Positions 8,821 through 17,083 of a stretch of 64,000 nucleotides of DNA are shown in pieces. The DNA comes from Niastella sp. GTDB taxonomy: Bacteria > Bacteroidota > Bacteroidia > Chitinophagales > Chitinophagaceae. How positions within the stretch are numbered: position 1 is the stretch's first letter; each line of letters starts with the position of its first letter. Both the position numbers and the translations under genes were made by a program. Below the pieces are notes generated by a model. That model saw only the letters and a list, made by a program, of their open reading frames with translations. It made no database searches and was not told where the DNA came from. Location of the stretch: positions 1-64,000 of the forward strand of contig JAGIBF010000040.1 in NCBI GenBank assembly GCA_017744515.1, read 5' to 3'.

Positions 8821-9951
8821 TTAGGCCTCCTGACCGATCCACACCGCACCGCCAATGCTATCGCGCCGCGAACCAGTAACGGAAGCCAGCACATTGTTCT
8901 CTTCGCGCCAGCGCAAAACACCGATGAGGCCCATGATAATAGCTTCTTTGAAATCAACCAGCTTTTTATCGGGCACTACCACTTCAATATTGATCTCCTG
9001 CAGCAGCGCGCTCAATCTTTCAATAAGGAAAGTGTTATGGGCCCCACCGCCAGTAACGAGCAGCTTTGCAGGCTGCTGATCTTGCTCGCCGTTTGTGGCC
9101 CGTAATTCAACGCTACCTGACAATGCATTTTTAACCTGCATGGCAATATGCTCCACGTAAGTTCTAAGACTGTCTTGTATCCAGGTATCTTTAACTCCGA
9201 ACCGGGAACCGGCAACAAGCGGGTAAACCACATCAGTACCAAAATCATTGGCCAGCGATTTTGGTCCGGGAAGCCGGTAATACTCCAACGAGTTGAGCAT
9301 GTTCAATACTTCCTGCTGCACCGTTCCACCGGCGGCAATTTGTCCACCCTCATCATAAGCCTTACCTGCTTTATTGGCCAGCATATTGAGCACGCGGTTG
9401 GCCGGGCATACATCGAAGGCGATATAATTATTGGAAAGATTGCATGATACGTTGGCGATACCGCCTATGTTAAGGAACAAAGGATAATCCTTCAGCAACA
9501 GCTTTTCCCCTATTGGGACAATAGGTGCTCCATTTCCGCCAAGTGCAACATCCATGGCCCGCAAATCGCTCACCACGTTGATGCCTGTCACTGCGGCAAT
9601 CGCGGCACCATCACCTAACTGAGCCGTCATCTTCTGACCTGGAACATGAAAAGTTGTATGGCCATGTGAAGCGATCAACTGCACCTGGTAGTCCAGGCTG
9701 TATTCCTCGATAAAGGCATTTACGAGCTGCCCGGTGTAATGCCCATAAGCCGTATGTAATAATTGATAATCCAGCGCATTCAACGTAGTGGCCATTTTGA
9801 GCCTTTCCACCCATTCCGGACTGTACGCGTAGCATTCCGTAGCCTTTACCTCGTAGCTCCAGGCCCCTGCCTGCTCATGAAATTCAACAAAAGCGATGTC
9901 CAAACCATCCAGGGAACTGCCACTCATGAGCCCAATTACACGATAAACCAT
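8821..9951 (-). CDS. anmK: Anhydro-N-acetylmuramic acid kinase
   Basis: 376 residues, the normal length for AnmK, which hydrolyses and phosphorylates 1,6-anhydro-MurNAc from cell-wall turnover to MurNAc-6-phosphate in the cytoplasm. The N-terminus 'GLMSGSSLDGLD' is the family's ATP-site signature. 'MDVALGGNGAPIVPIGEKLL' and 'PLFLNIGGIANVS' are the conserved core, and 'LLVTGGGAHNTFLIERL' is the C-terminal ASKHA nucleotide motif. It is divergent from upp across 89 nt and is followed by the M28 peptidase gene. Peptidoglycan recycling suits the EnvC-like protein and murF elsewhere in the window, but they are not one operon. Confidence 0.96.
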   Translation of the reverse strand: MVYRVIGLMSGSSLDGLDIAFVEFHEQAGAWSYEVKATECYAYSPEWVERLKMATTLNALDYQLLHTAYGHYTGQLVNAFIEEYSLDYQVQLIASHGHTTFHVPGQKMTAQLGDGAAIAAVTGINVVSDLRAMDVALGGNGAPIVPIGEKLLLKDYPLFLNIGGIANVSCNLSNNYIAFDVCPANRVLNMLANKAGKAYDEGGQIAAGGTVQQEVLNMLNSLEYYRLPGPKSLANDFGTDVVYPLVAGSRFGVKDTWIQDSLRTYVEHIAMQVKNALSGSVELRATNGEQDQQPAKLLVTGGGAHNTFLIERLSALLQEINIEVVVPDKKLVDFKEAIIMGLIGVLRWREENNVLASVTGSRRDSIGGAVWIGQEA

Positions 9952-9987
9952 AATTATATTAGATTTCTGATTTCAGAACGTAGGTTT

Positions 9988-9995
9988 TAGTTTTG
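9988..9995 (+). promoter_or_regulatory. Bacteroidota -7 element (TAGTTTTG) for upp
   Basis: TAGTTTTG is an exact TAnnTTTG match 45 nt before the upp start codon. A TTC rather than TTG sits at the expected -33 position. It gives a leader of about 40 nt. Confidence 0.5.
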
Positions 9996-10040
9996 TCCAC
10001 CAAATGTCAGGCTTCGCCATCAAAATCCAAAACTTAAAGC

Positions 10041-10691
10041 ATGGTAATCAATTTAAGTGATCAAAGTTCCCTGATTACGCAATGGATCAGCGAGCTGCGG
10101 GATGTGCAGATACAAACCGACAGAATGCGTTTCCGCCGCAACCTGGAGCGTATTGGCGAAATAGCCGCCTACGAGATCAGTAAAGTGCTTGAGTATGAAG
10201 AAAAGGAGGTCCAGACCCCGTTGGGTATCTCAGTATGTGACGTACTGAAAGAACAACCGGTGCTGGCTACTATCCTGCGGGCGGGCCTCCCACTCCACCA
10301 GGGGCTGCTCAATCACTTCGATAAGGCTGACAATGCCTTCATTTCAGCCTACCGAAAGCATAACCGTGACGGATCATTTGAAATAAGTTTAGAATATGTT
10401 TCATGCCCTGAGCTCGAAAACCGGGTGGTGATCATTTCCGACCCCATGCTGGCAACAGGCTCTTCCCTCGTAAAAACCATCCAGTACCTGCGGGAAGAAG
10501 GCCATCCCCGGGAGATACACGTAGTGGTTGCCATAGCCTGCACCGTTGGAATAGAATACGTTCAGCGCAGTGAGCCAAATATCAAGCTATGGTGCGGGGC
10601 CATCGACGAAGAACTGACGGCCAAAGGCTACATTGTGCCCGGTTTGGGGGACGCAGGCGACCTTTCGTTTGGAGTAAAGGTCCAAATGTAA
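10041..10691 (+). CDS. upp: Uracil phosphoribosyltransferase
   Basis: 216 residues, standard length. UPRTase converts uracil and PRPP to UMP in pyrimidine salvage. The PRPP loop 'VVIISDPMLATGSSL' is at about residues 127-141, the uracil-binding motif 'GLGDAGDLSFG' is at the C-terminus, and 'ATILRAGLPLHQGL' is the conserved flexible-loop region. The start ATG at 10041 follows a good -7 box. It is divergent from anmK, and the PorP/SprF gene follows after 60 nt, possibly from its own promoter. Confidence 0.96.
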   Translation: MVINLSDQSSLITQWISELRDVQIQTDRMRFRRNLERIGEIAAYEISKVLEYEEKEVQTPLGISVCDVLKEQPVLATILRAGLPLHQGLLNHFDKADNAFISAYRKHNRDGSFEISLEYVSCPELENRVVIISDPMLATGSSLVKTIQYLREEGHPREIHVVVAIACTVGIEYVQRSEPNIKLWCGAIDEELTAKGYIVPGLGDAGDLSFGVKVQM

Positions 10692-10751
10692 ATTTTACAT
10701 TGACATTCGCCCATTTTGTTGTATTTTGGTACAGATTAGTAAGTACCAACT

Positions 10752-11783
10752 ATGCGGATGAGGAATTTAATAATACTGATGGCTGTTTGCCTGATGCTGA
10801 AAACTGTTACCGTTACAGCCCAGGACCCCAATTTTTCCCAATTTTTTGTATCGCCACTCACGTTGAACCCAGCCCTTACGGGCAAGTTCAATGGTAACTT
10901 CCGCGTAGCCGGCAACTACAGGGACCAATGGCCTGCCATCAGCAATGCTTTTATTACTTCTACTGCCTCTTTCGATGCCCCCATCTTACGAAACCGTATA
11001 TCCGAACTGGACACATGGGGGGTAGGTGTAATGGCCATGACTGACAGAACAGCCAATGGAATACTCACCACCAATTCTATCTCTCTTACCACGGCTTATC
11101 ATAAAGGTCTGGACGAAGATGGTTTACACCAATTCGGTATCGGCTTCCAGGGCACTTATACCAACAAGCGCCTGGACGGTACTAAACTGCACTTCGAAAC
11201 TGAACTCGATTCTCTCGGTGGATGGACAAACGCCAGTGGAGAAGCAATCGACGACCAGGTCATTAACCTCAATTATTTCGACTTCAGCCTCGGTGCCTTG
11301 TACAATGGCTCTACTGATGGATATAACAACTTTTATCTGGGCGTTTCGGCATATCATATCAACAAACCGCAGGAAACTTTCACCGGTATCTATTACCAGC
11401 TCAACCCGCGTTTTACCGTGCATGCCGGAGGCGCTATTCCTATTGGCGACCGCAGCAAGACTATCTACTTAAGCTCACTCTTCAGCAGACAAGCAGCTGC
11501 CAACAACATCGTATTGGGTGGCGCAGCAGGCTTCAACATCAATGGAGATGAAGAGAACCCTACCAACTTCTATGCAGGTCTTTGGACACGCTTCAACAAT
11601 GTCAACGATGCAGTGATCCCTTATGTAGGACTTGAATTTGGAGGCTTTCGCTTAGGAGCATCTTACGATGTCAATATATCCAGCCTGAAAACAGCTTCCC
11701 AAAGCCGTGGTGGAATAGAGATATCCCTGATCTACATCAACCTTCCTGTCGGCAACAAGGGTATTCCTTGTCCCCGTTTCTAA
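10752..11783 (+). CDS. PorP/SprF-family type IX secretion outer-membrane protein
   Basis: 343 residues with a signal peptide (1-24, ending 'VTVTAQ'). The mature start 'DPNFSQFFVSPLTLNPALTGKFNG' is the hallmark of the PorP/SprF family, a 14-strand-type barrel in the outer membrane. Gliding-associated members help export a large partner adhesin by T9SS (SprF with SprB), while PorP works with PorE and the PorKLMN core. No adhesin or PorKLMN gene is adjacent, so this is a stand-alone paralogue whose client is unknown. The stop overlaps that of the convergent DNA glycosylase gene by shared bases (11781-11782), with no terminator hairpin between them. Confidence 0.9.
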   Translation: MRMRNLIILMAVCLMLKTVTVTAQDPNFSQFFVSPLTLNPALTGKFNGNFRVAGNYRDQWPAISNAFITSTASFDAPILRNRISELDTWGVGVMAMTDRTANGILTTNSISLTTAYHKGLDEDGLHQFGIGFQGTYTNKRLDGTKLHFETELDSLGGWTNASGEAIDDQVINLNYFDFSLGALYNGSTDGYNNFYLGVSAYHINKPQETFTGIYYQLNPRFTVHAGGAIPIGDRSKTIYLSSLFSRQAAANNIVLGGAAGFNINGDEENPTNFYAGLWTRFNNVNDAVIPYVGLEFGGFRLGASYDVNISSLKTASQSRGGIEISLIYINLPVGNKGIPCPRF

Positions 11784-12403
11784 TTGTCTCTATGTAAGTT
11801 GATCTTCTTCCCGCTTACGTACGGATTACCGTGTACAATAAACCGGTATGGTAAGGCCGCGTCATCACCGGCATAGTCAACACCAATACGGGGCGTAGCC
11901 ACAATATCATTTTTCTTTACTTTAAAGCCGTCATCGGCAATGAACAGTTCATCGCTCTGGAGACTAAAGCCGGTATGCCGGGTAAAAATGCCCAGCGCTT
12001 TAGCCACATTGCCGGGGCCTTTGGTGAGCGTATTATCAAGCTGCTTCTTACCGGTACGCTGCAGCATCACATCAATCCCTTCCAGCGGCTCCGCTGCCCG
12101 TACCAGGATAGCATGGGGAATGCCCAGTTGGTTGGTAACGACATTGAACATCTGGTGAATGCCATAGCACAGGTACACATAAGCGATACCTCCTACACCA
12201 TACATTACTTCCGTACGATTGGTTCGCCGTCCGCCCCAGGCATGTGAAGCCCTGTCGCCTTCCCCTGCATATGCCTCCGTTTCCACAATACGCCCGGAAG
12301 TAACCTGCCCCTCGAAACTGGTAACGATCACCTTTCCCAACAACTCCCTGGCTATCCTGAGCACATCTATACGGTTGTAAAAATGCTGATCCAGTTTTTT
12401 CAT
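11780..12403 (-). CDS. DNA-3-methyladenine glycosylase, AAG/MPG family
   Basis: 207 residues, typical for bacterial MPG-type glycosylases, which remove alkylated purines by base flipping. The catalytic region 'GRIVETEAYAGEGDRASHAW' contains the base Glu, followed by 'RRTNRTEVMYG', 'GIAYVYLCYGIHQMFNVV' (with the intercalating and base-stacking residues) and 'PHAILVRAAEPLEG'. The late motif 'TKGPGNVAKALGI' is also present. All belong to the human AAG fold rather than the E. coli Tag or AlkA families. It is transcribed leftward, divergent from the EI24 gene, and converges on the PorP/SprF gene with overlapping stop codons. Confidence 0.95.
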   Translation of the reverse strand: MKKLDQHFYNRIDVLRIARELLGKVIVTSFEGQVTSGRIVETEAYAGEGDRASHAWGGRRTNRTEVMYGVGGIAYVYLCYGIHQMFNVVTNQLGIPHAILVRAAEPLEGIDVMLQRTGKKQLDNTLTKGPGNVAKALGIFTRHTGFSLQSDELFIADDGFKVKKNDIVATPRIGVDYAGDDAALPYRFIVHGNPYVSGKKINLHRDN

Positions 12404-12498
12404 TGATTATACAATAGATATATTTGTTAAGTTTGACTGCACAAGCTACTCCTTATCCTGTGAGTCATTGCCCGCCAAGGCATTCAAATTTATAAAAC

Positions 12499-13260
12499 TT
12501 GCTCAAAGAAATAGTAATAGCTATACAGTCCTATTCAAGGGCTCACAGGTTTATCTCCAAGCACAACTTATGGAAATGGATCATCATTCCGGGTATCCTG
12601 TATATGATCCTGTTCCTGGCAGGTATGATCTTTTTTTGGGCTTCTTCAGGATCGGCAGTTACCTATCTGAGCCATAGCCTGGGTATCGACCGCTGGCTGC
12701 ACCGCCAGGAGAGCGGTATCCTCAGTTTCCTCTTTATGATGGGTGAGATCATGATACGCCTTATCCTCGTGCTCTTTTACTTTTCTCTCTTTAAATATCT
12801 TTTCCTCATCCTCGGGTCGCCGCTCTTTGCCTACCTAAGTGAAAAAACAGAAGCGATCATATCCGGCAAAGAATTTCCTGTCAGCTGGGAACAACTGCTT
12901 AAAGACATCGCACGGGGCATCAAGCTGGCCTTGCGCAATACCTTGTGGCAAACCGTATACTCTGTTTCTCTCCTCATCCTTTCCTTTTTCCCGGTAGTAG
13001 GGTGGATCACACCGGTGATCGTTTTGTTTGTAGAATGCTACTATTATGGCTTTTCGATGCTGGATTACAGCTGCGAACGCCATAAGCTATCTCCTTCTGA
13101 AAGCATAGAATATATCGGCAAGCACAAAGGACTGGCTATCGGCAACGGCATGGTATTTTACCTCATGCACCTGGTCCCTATCGTAGGGTGGGTACTGGCA
13201 CCGGCTTATGCTGTTATCGCTGCCACCATTAGCTTGTACTACCAAAACAAAGAAGTCTAA
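12499..13260 (+). CDS. EI24/CysZ-like inner-membrane protein
   Basis: 253 residues, the same length as E. coli CysZ. The EI24 domain shows a first helix ('WIIIPGILYMILFLAGMIFF'), a second hydrophobic block ('FKYLFLILGSPLFAYLSEK', the most conserved EI24/CysZ segment), a pair around 'VVGWITPVIVLFVECYYYGFSMLDY' and a last one ('IVGWVLAPAYAVIAATI'). CysZ is a sulfite-sensitive sulfate permease, and this window holds a full sulfate-assimilation locus without a named importer, but the two are about 20 kb apart, so a link is speculative. I used the TTG at 12499 as start because no ATG precedes the conserved part in frame. Confidence 0.75.
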   Translation: MLKEIVIAIQSYSRAHRFISKHNLWKWIIIPGILYMILFLAGMIFFWASSGSAVTYLSHSLGIDRWLHRQESGILSFLFMMGEIMIRLILVLFYFSLFKYLFLILGSPLFAYLSEKTEAIISGKEFPVSWEQLLKDIARGIKLALRNTLWQTVYSVSLLILSFFPVVGWITPVIVLFVECYYYGFSMLDYSCERHKLSPSESIEYIGKHKGLAIGNGMVFYLMHLVPIVGWVLAPAYAVIAATISLYYQNKEV

Positions 13261-13334
13261 ACCGCCCGGTTCATATACTATCAGTAACTTGCTGCCGATA
13301 AAGAAAAACAGTACCCGGCAAACAGGCAAAGACT

Positions 13335-14045
13335 ATGACAGCATCCAAAGTATACCTTATTCCGTCCTTCCTCCACGAAACGGCCACACAAACCATTCCG
13401 GACTATGTGCTCACTGCCGTAAAGGAATGCCAGGTGTTTTTTGTTGAAAATGAGCGCAGCGCAAGGCGGTACCTGAAAATACTTTGGAAAGAAATGGTGA
13501 TCGATGACTATGAGTGGGTCACGATCCATAAAGCAGAAGATGCAGTACGTACACAGTTCAGGAAGTCCCTGAAGGAGGGTAAAAATATCGGCATCATCAG
13601 CGAAGCAGGTTGCCCCGGCGTAGCCGATCCCGGGCAAATACTCGTGGGCGTAGCCCAGGCATTGGAAGCCACCGTGAAACCGCTCACAGGCCCCAGCGCT
13701 ATTCTATTGGCATTGATGGGGAGTGGCATGAATGGCCAGCAATTTCAGTTTGTAGGATACTTACCAATCGATACCGGCCATCGCATCAAGAACCTGCGTG
13801 AATTGGAAACAGAATCCATCCGCAAACAATGCACGCAGATATTTATTGAAACTCCTTATCGTAATAATCAGTTACTGGAAATATTATTTAAAGCCTGCCA
13901 GCCTACTACCCGCCTGTGCATAGCAGCCGACCTGACAGCTTCAACAGAATTTATACAAACGAAAACAATGGAGGAATGGAAGAAGAATCCTCCCAACTTA
14001 CATAAGCGGCCTACCATATTTTGCTTACTGGGAAACCCGCGATAG
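13335..14045 (+). CDS. SAM-dependent methyltransferase of the tetrapyrrole-methylase/RsmI fold
   Basis: 236 residues. 'IISEAGCPGVADPGQ' is the RsmI-type loop and 'PLTGPSAILLALMGSG' is the second signature; 'IFIETPYRNNQLL' matches the RsmI 'fyEsPHR' motif. RsmI 2'-O-methylates C1402 of 16S rRNA. This protein is shorter than classical RsmI (about 280 residues) and lacks the N-terminal 'PiGNl' motif, having 'LIPSFLHETA' instead. It is therefore probably the second RsmI-like paralogue of Bacteroidota, with a target that is not known to me. It follows the EI24 gene by 74 nt and converges with the 14048-14437 gene, with 2 nt between the stops. Confidence 0.8.
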   Translation: MTASKVYLIPSFLHETATQTIPDYVLTAVKECQVFFVENERSARRYLKILWKEMVIDDYEWVTIHKAEDAVRTQFRKSLKEGKNIGIISEAGCPGVADPGQILVGVAQALEATVKPLTGPSAILLALMGSGMNGQQFQFVGYLPIDTGHRIKNLRELETESIRKQCTQIFIETPYRNNQLLEILFKACQPTTRLCIAADLTASTEFIQTKTMEEWKKNPPNLHKRPTIFCLLGNPR

Positions 14046-14047
14046 CA

Positions 14048-14437
14048 CTATTTGTTCTTAGGGCTGATGATCGTTTCGCCGTTGCTGCCTCTCACTTCAT
14101 AGACGCTGTCTACAACAAACTTTTGCATTCCGCGCCAGGGTAAAGCGCCAAAGTAGCTTTTATAATGCAGTTCCACATCTTTGCCTGCATTTTCCATCAG
14201 GGTTTTGGCTACCGATTCACTCACCACACTAAATTCAAATTCATTGCTCTGTACATTCACCTTAAAACCGCTTTGGATGATCTTGCCTTCATAGGTTTTG
14301 AACAGGTATCCTTTCTTTTGGAATGTATTGAGAATGCCTGCCTTCGTTCCATCGGCAAAAACCCAGAAATAGCGGAAATAAAAGAACCCTACTACAATAA
14401 GCAGCAGACTGAGGATGATGTAGTGTTTTGGTTTCAT
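14048..14437 (-). CDS. Conserved small membrane-anchored protein of unknown function
   Basis: 129 residues with one N-terminal membrane helix ('YIILSLLLIVVGFFYFRYFWV', about 5-25, shown here in full 21-residue span only by position) and a soluble, probably periplasmic domain containing 'DGTKAGILNTFQKKGYLFKT' and 'YEGKIIQSG'. Similar short Bacteroidota proteins with this 'TKAGIL..F..KG..FKTYEG' core are conserved, and I recall them sometimes being mislabelled as dehydrogenases in databases; nothing here supports an enzyme. It starts 2 nt after the stop of the M28 peptidase gene, so the two are one operon. Confidence 0.7.
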   Translation of the reverse strand: MKPKHYIILSLLLIVVGFFYFRYFWVFADGTKAGILNTFQKKGYLFKTYEGKIIQSGFKVNVQSNEFEFSVVSESVAKTLMENAGKDVELHYKSYFGALPWRGMQKFVVDSVYEVRGSNGETIISPKNK

Positions 14438-14439
14438 AT

Positions 14440-15804
14440 CTATAACCCGTATTTATCAACAAGATAAATCAATGCCGCCATATTGATAGCACCCAGCTCC
14501 AATTCCCGTTTGTTAACCGCCTCAAAAACATCATTGCGGGCATGGTGAATATCGAAATACCGTTGCGAATCGGGCTGCAAACCTGCCAGCGGTGTTTTAA
14601 GCGTCCGGTTCAGCGGGCCAATGTCTGCGCCACCGCCGCCCTGGCTCAGTTCAAACACGCCATAGGGCGTAAACAAAGGCAGCCATTGACGAATCTTTGT
14701 CAACTGCTCATCTGACACCGTAAAACCAAATCCACGGGGCGTAAACCCGCCGGCATCACTTTCCAATGCAAAATAATGTTGTTCTCCTTTGGCTTTTGCT
14801 TCTTCCGCATACTTTGTTCCTCCCCGCAGGCCATTTTCTTCGTTGGCAAACAACACAATCCGGATCGTACGTTTCGGCTTATATCCTATGGCTTTCAGTG
14901 CCCGTAATACCTCGATAGACTGAACGCAACCCGCACCATCATCATGCGCTCCTTCAGCAGGGTCCCACGAATCGAGGTGCCCGCCAATGGTAATGATCTG
15001 GTCGGGAAACTCACTGCCTTTTAATTCACCGATCACGTTGTGACCGATCGTATCAGGCAGCATCTTTGCCAATGTTTTTAAATAAACAGATACGTCTCTT
15101 TTGTCGGTGATAAGCTGCGCTAAAATATTTGCATCCCGCAACCCAACGGCAGCAGCAGGTATCTTAGGAAAAGAATCGTTGTAATTCATGCCACCTGTAT
15201 GCGGGTTATTATCGGCGGCATTGCTCATCGAGCGCACCAATACAGCTACGGCGCCATACTTCGCTGCCCGGCTTGGTCCCTGACTGCGATACTTGCCGGC
15301 ATCGGCATAAGCCGCGAAAGTCTTTACCAGTTTATTGTTGAACTTATAATTGTAAAAAACGATCTTTCCTTTCACTTCATCCTTTCGTAGCTCCAGTTCA
15401 TCGAAGCTGTTAATCAAAATAACCGGCGCCTTGATACCTTTAGGGCCGGTACCCATAGAATTGCCCAGCGCCAAAATGTCGAGGTTGATTTTCCTGGTAG
15501 CAGCTATGTAGGCTTCATCCTTGCCACCCCGCACCCAATGAGGCACCTTGCATTCCTGCAGCCACACCTTGTCTGCCCCATCCTGTTCCAATGTCTTTTT
15601 GCCCCAGGCCTCGGCTTTGTACATACCGGCCGAGCCTGACAGGCGAGCTCCTACCTGCTTTGTCAACACCCGCAGGTTTTCGTAAGCTCTGCCATGTTCC
15701 AGGATCTCATCGGCAATGGCCCTGATTTGGAGTGAATCCTCTTGCCGGGCCAGGGCGGGTAATGAAAAAGTGAGTAGGTACAAAACGAACATTCTGTGCA
15801 TCAT
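14440..15804 (-). CDS. Secreted M28-family peptidase, carboxypeptidase Q-like
   Basis: 454 residues with a signal peptide ending 'LPALARQ'. The catalytic domain has canonical M28 residues: 'GGHLDSWDPAEGAHDDGAG' (His, Asp and bridging Asp), 'LFANEENGLRGG' (catalytic and ligand Glu), 'LESDAGG' (Asp) and, as in mammalian carboxypeptidase Q, the last His in 'DIHHARND'. A PA-like insert covers about residues 110-230. The predicted role is hydrolysis of small peptides in the periplasm or outside the cell. Unlike the other M28 protein in this window, all metal ligands look intact. The small membrane protein gene follows 2 nt downstream; bshA is divergent across 74 nt. Confidence 0.9.
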   Translation of the reverse strand: MMHRMFVLYLLTFSLPALARQEDSLQIRAIADEILEHGRAYENLRVLTKQVGARLSGSAGMYKAEAWGKKTLEQDGADKVWLQECKVPHWVRGGKDEAYIAATRKINLDILALGNSMGTGPKGIKAPVILINSFDELELRKDEVKGKIVFYNYKFNNKLVKTFAAYADAGKYRSQGPSRAAKYGAVAVLVRSMSNAADNNPHTGGMNYNDSFPKIPAAAVGLRDANILAQLITDKRDVSVYLKTLAKMLPDTIGHNVIGELKGSEFPDQIITIGGHLDSWDPAEGAHDDGAGCVQSIEVLRALKAIGYKPKRTIRIVLFANEENGLRGGTKYAEEAKAKGEQHYFALESDAGGFTPRGFGFTVSDEQLTKIRQWLPLFTPYGVFELSQGGGGADIGPLNRTLKTPLAGLQPDSQRYFDIHHARNDVFEAVNKRELELGAINMAALIYLVDKYGL

Positions 15805-15878
15805 AGGTGTTAATTTCGGCTAAAGTTAATTCCAAACTAATTCATTTACCTTCACAACCTCAAATTTAAAGCAGGCGT

Positions 15879-16997
15879 ATGCGTATTGGTATTGTTTGTT
15901 ATCCCACGTTCGGTGGTAGTGGCGTATTGGCAACGGAATTGGGGAAAGCCCTGGCAGAGAAAGGACATCAGATACATTTTATTACCTACCAGCAACCGGT
16001 GAGGCTGAGTGAGTTCAATGCCAATATATTCTACCATGAAGTGCGGGTGCCGCATTATCCCTTGTTCGACTACCCTCCTTATGAGACAGCGCTGGCCAGC
16101 ACCATGGTGGATGTGATCGTGAACAGCAACCTTGACCTGCTACATGTGCACTATGCTATACCCCATGCATCAGCAGCTTACATGGCCAAGATGATTGTGG
16201 AGAAACAGGGCAAGCGTATACCTGTCATCACCACCCTGCATGGTACCGACATTACCCTGGTTGGTAAAGACAAAACCTTCGCACCAGTAGTTACCTTCTC
16301 CATCAACGAAAGCGATGCCATCACGGCAGTATCGAACAACCTGCGGGATGAAACTTATAAGAATTTCCAGATCGGCAAAGAGATAGAAGTGATCCAAAAC
16401 TTCGTAGACGTAAAACGGTTCAACAAAAAGCCTATCGACGCATTCCGCCGCGTGATTGCTCCCAACGGAGAAAAAATATTGCTCCACGCTTCCAACTTCA
16501 GAAAACTGAAACGGGTGCAGGACGTGGTTATGATCTTTGCGGAAACGGTGAAGCACGTGCCCAGTAAATTGCTATTTGTAGGTGATGGTCCTGAGCGTCC
16601 CGCAGCCGAAAGCCTTTGCCGTGAGCTTGGTATTTGCGATGAAACCCGCTTCGTGGGAAAACAAGAACAGATGGAAGACATCCTGGCTATTGCCGACCTC
16701 TTCCTCCTGACCTCCGATTATGAGAGTTTTGGTCTTGCCGCCCTTGAAGCTATGGCAGCCGGCGTACCCGTGATCTCTACCAACGCAGGTGGTTTGCCGG
16801 AGATCAATGTACACGGACAAACAGGCTATATGGCCAATGTGGGCGACGTGCACACTATGGGCAGGTATGCTATAGAACTTCTATCGGACAACGAAAAACT
16901 GGCACAGTTCAAACAAAAGGCAGCTGCGCATGCGCGCCTGTTCGACATCGACAGGATAGTGCCTCAATACGAAGAATTATACAACAGATTCTTATAA
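15879..16997 (+). CDS. bshA: N-acetyl-alpha-D-glucosaminyl L-malate synthase (bacillithiol synthesis)
   Basis: 372 residues, a GT4-family retaining glycosyltransferase that joins GlcNAc from UDP-GlcNAc to L-malate as the first step of bacillithiol synthesis. 'IGIVCYPTFGGSGVLATELG' is the BshA-specific N-terminus, 'TLHGTDITLVG' the acceptor region, 'VSNNLR' follows, and 'ESFGLAALEAMAAGVPVIST' is the GT4 E-x7-E nucleotide-sugar motif. Bacillithiol is the low-molecular-weight thiol of many Bacteroidota and Firmicutes. bshB and bshC are not in the window. A bidirectional hairpin follows the gene. Confidence 0.95.
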   Translation: MRIGIVCYPTFGGSGVLATELGKALAEKGHQIHFITYQQPVRLSEFNANIFYHEVRVPHYPLFDYPPYETALASTMVDVIVNSNLDLLHVHYAIPHASAAYMAKMIVEKQGKRIPVITTLHGTDITLVGKDKTFAPVVTFSINESDAITAVSNNLRDETYKNFQIGKEIEVIQNFVDVKRFNKKPIDAFRRVIAPNGEKILLHASNFRKLKRVQDVVMIFAETVKHVPSKLLFVGDGPERPAAESLCRELGICDETRFVGKQEQMEDILAIADLFLLTSDYESFGLAALEAMAAGVPVISTNAGGLPEINVHGQTGYMANVGDVHTMGRYAIELLSDNEKLAQFKQKAAAHARLFDIDRIVPQYEELYNRFL

Positions 16998-17029
16998 GCG
17001 TCTGATCCCATACGGACGCAAAACACATG

Positions 17030-17060
17030 AAAAAACCCCGCGCGAAGCGGGGTTAATTAT
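17030..17060. terminator. Intrinsic terminator between convergent bshA and the envC-like gene
   Basis: An 8-bp stem AACCCCGC / GCGGGGTT (17034-17041 with 17047-17054) with a GCGAA loop, flanked by an A run on the left and A/T sequence on the right. It can act in both directions between the two convergent stop codons. Confidence 0.85.
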
Positions 17061-17083
17061 TAAACCGACAAATGAATCCGATA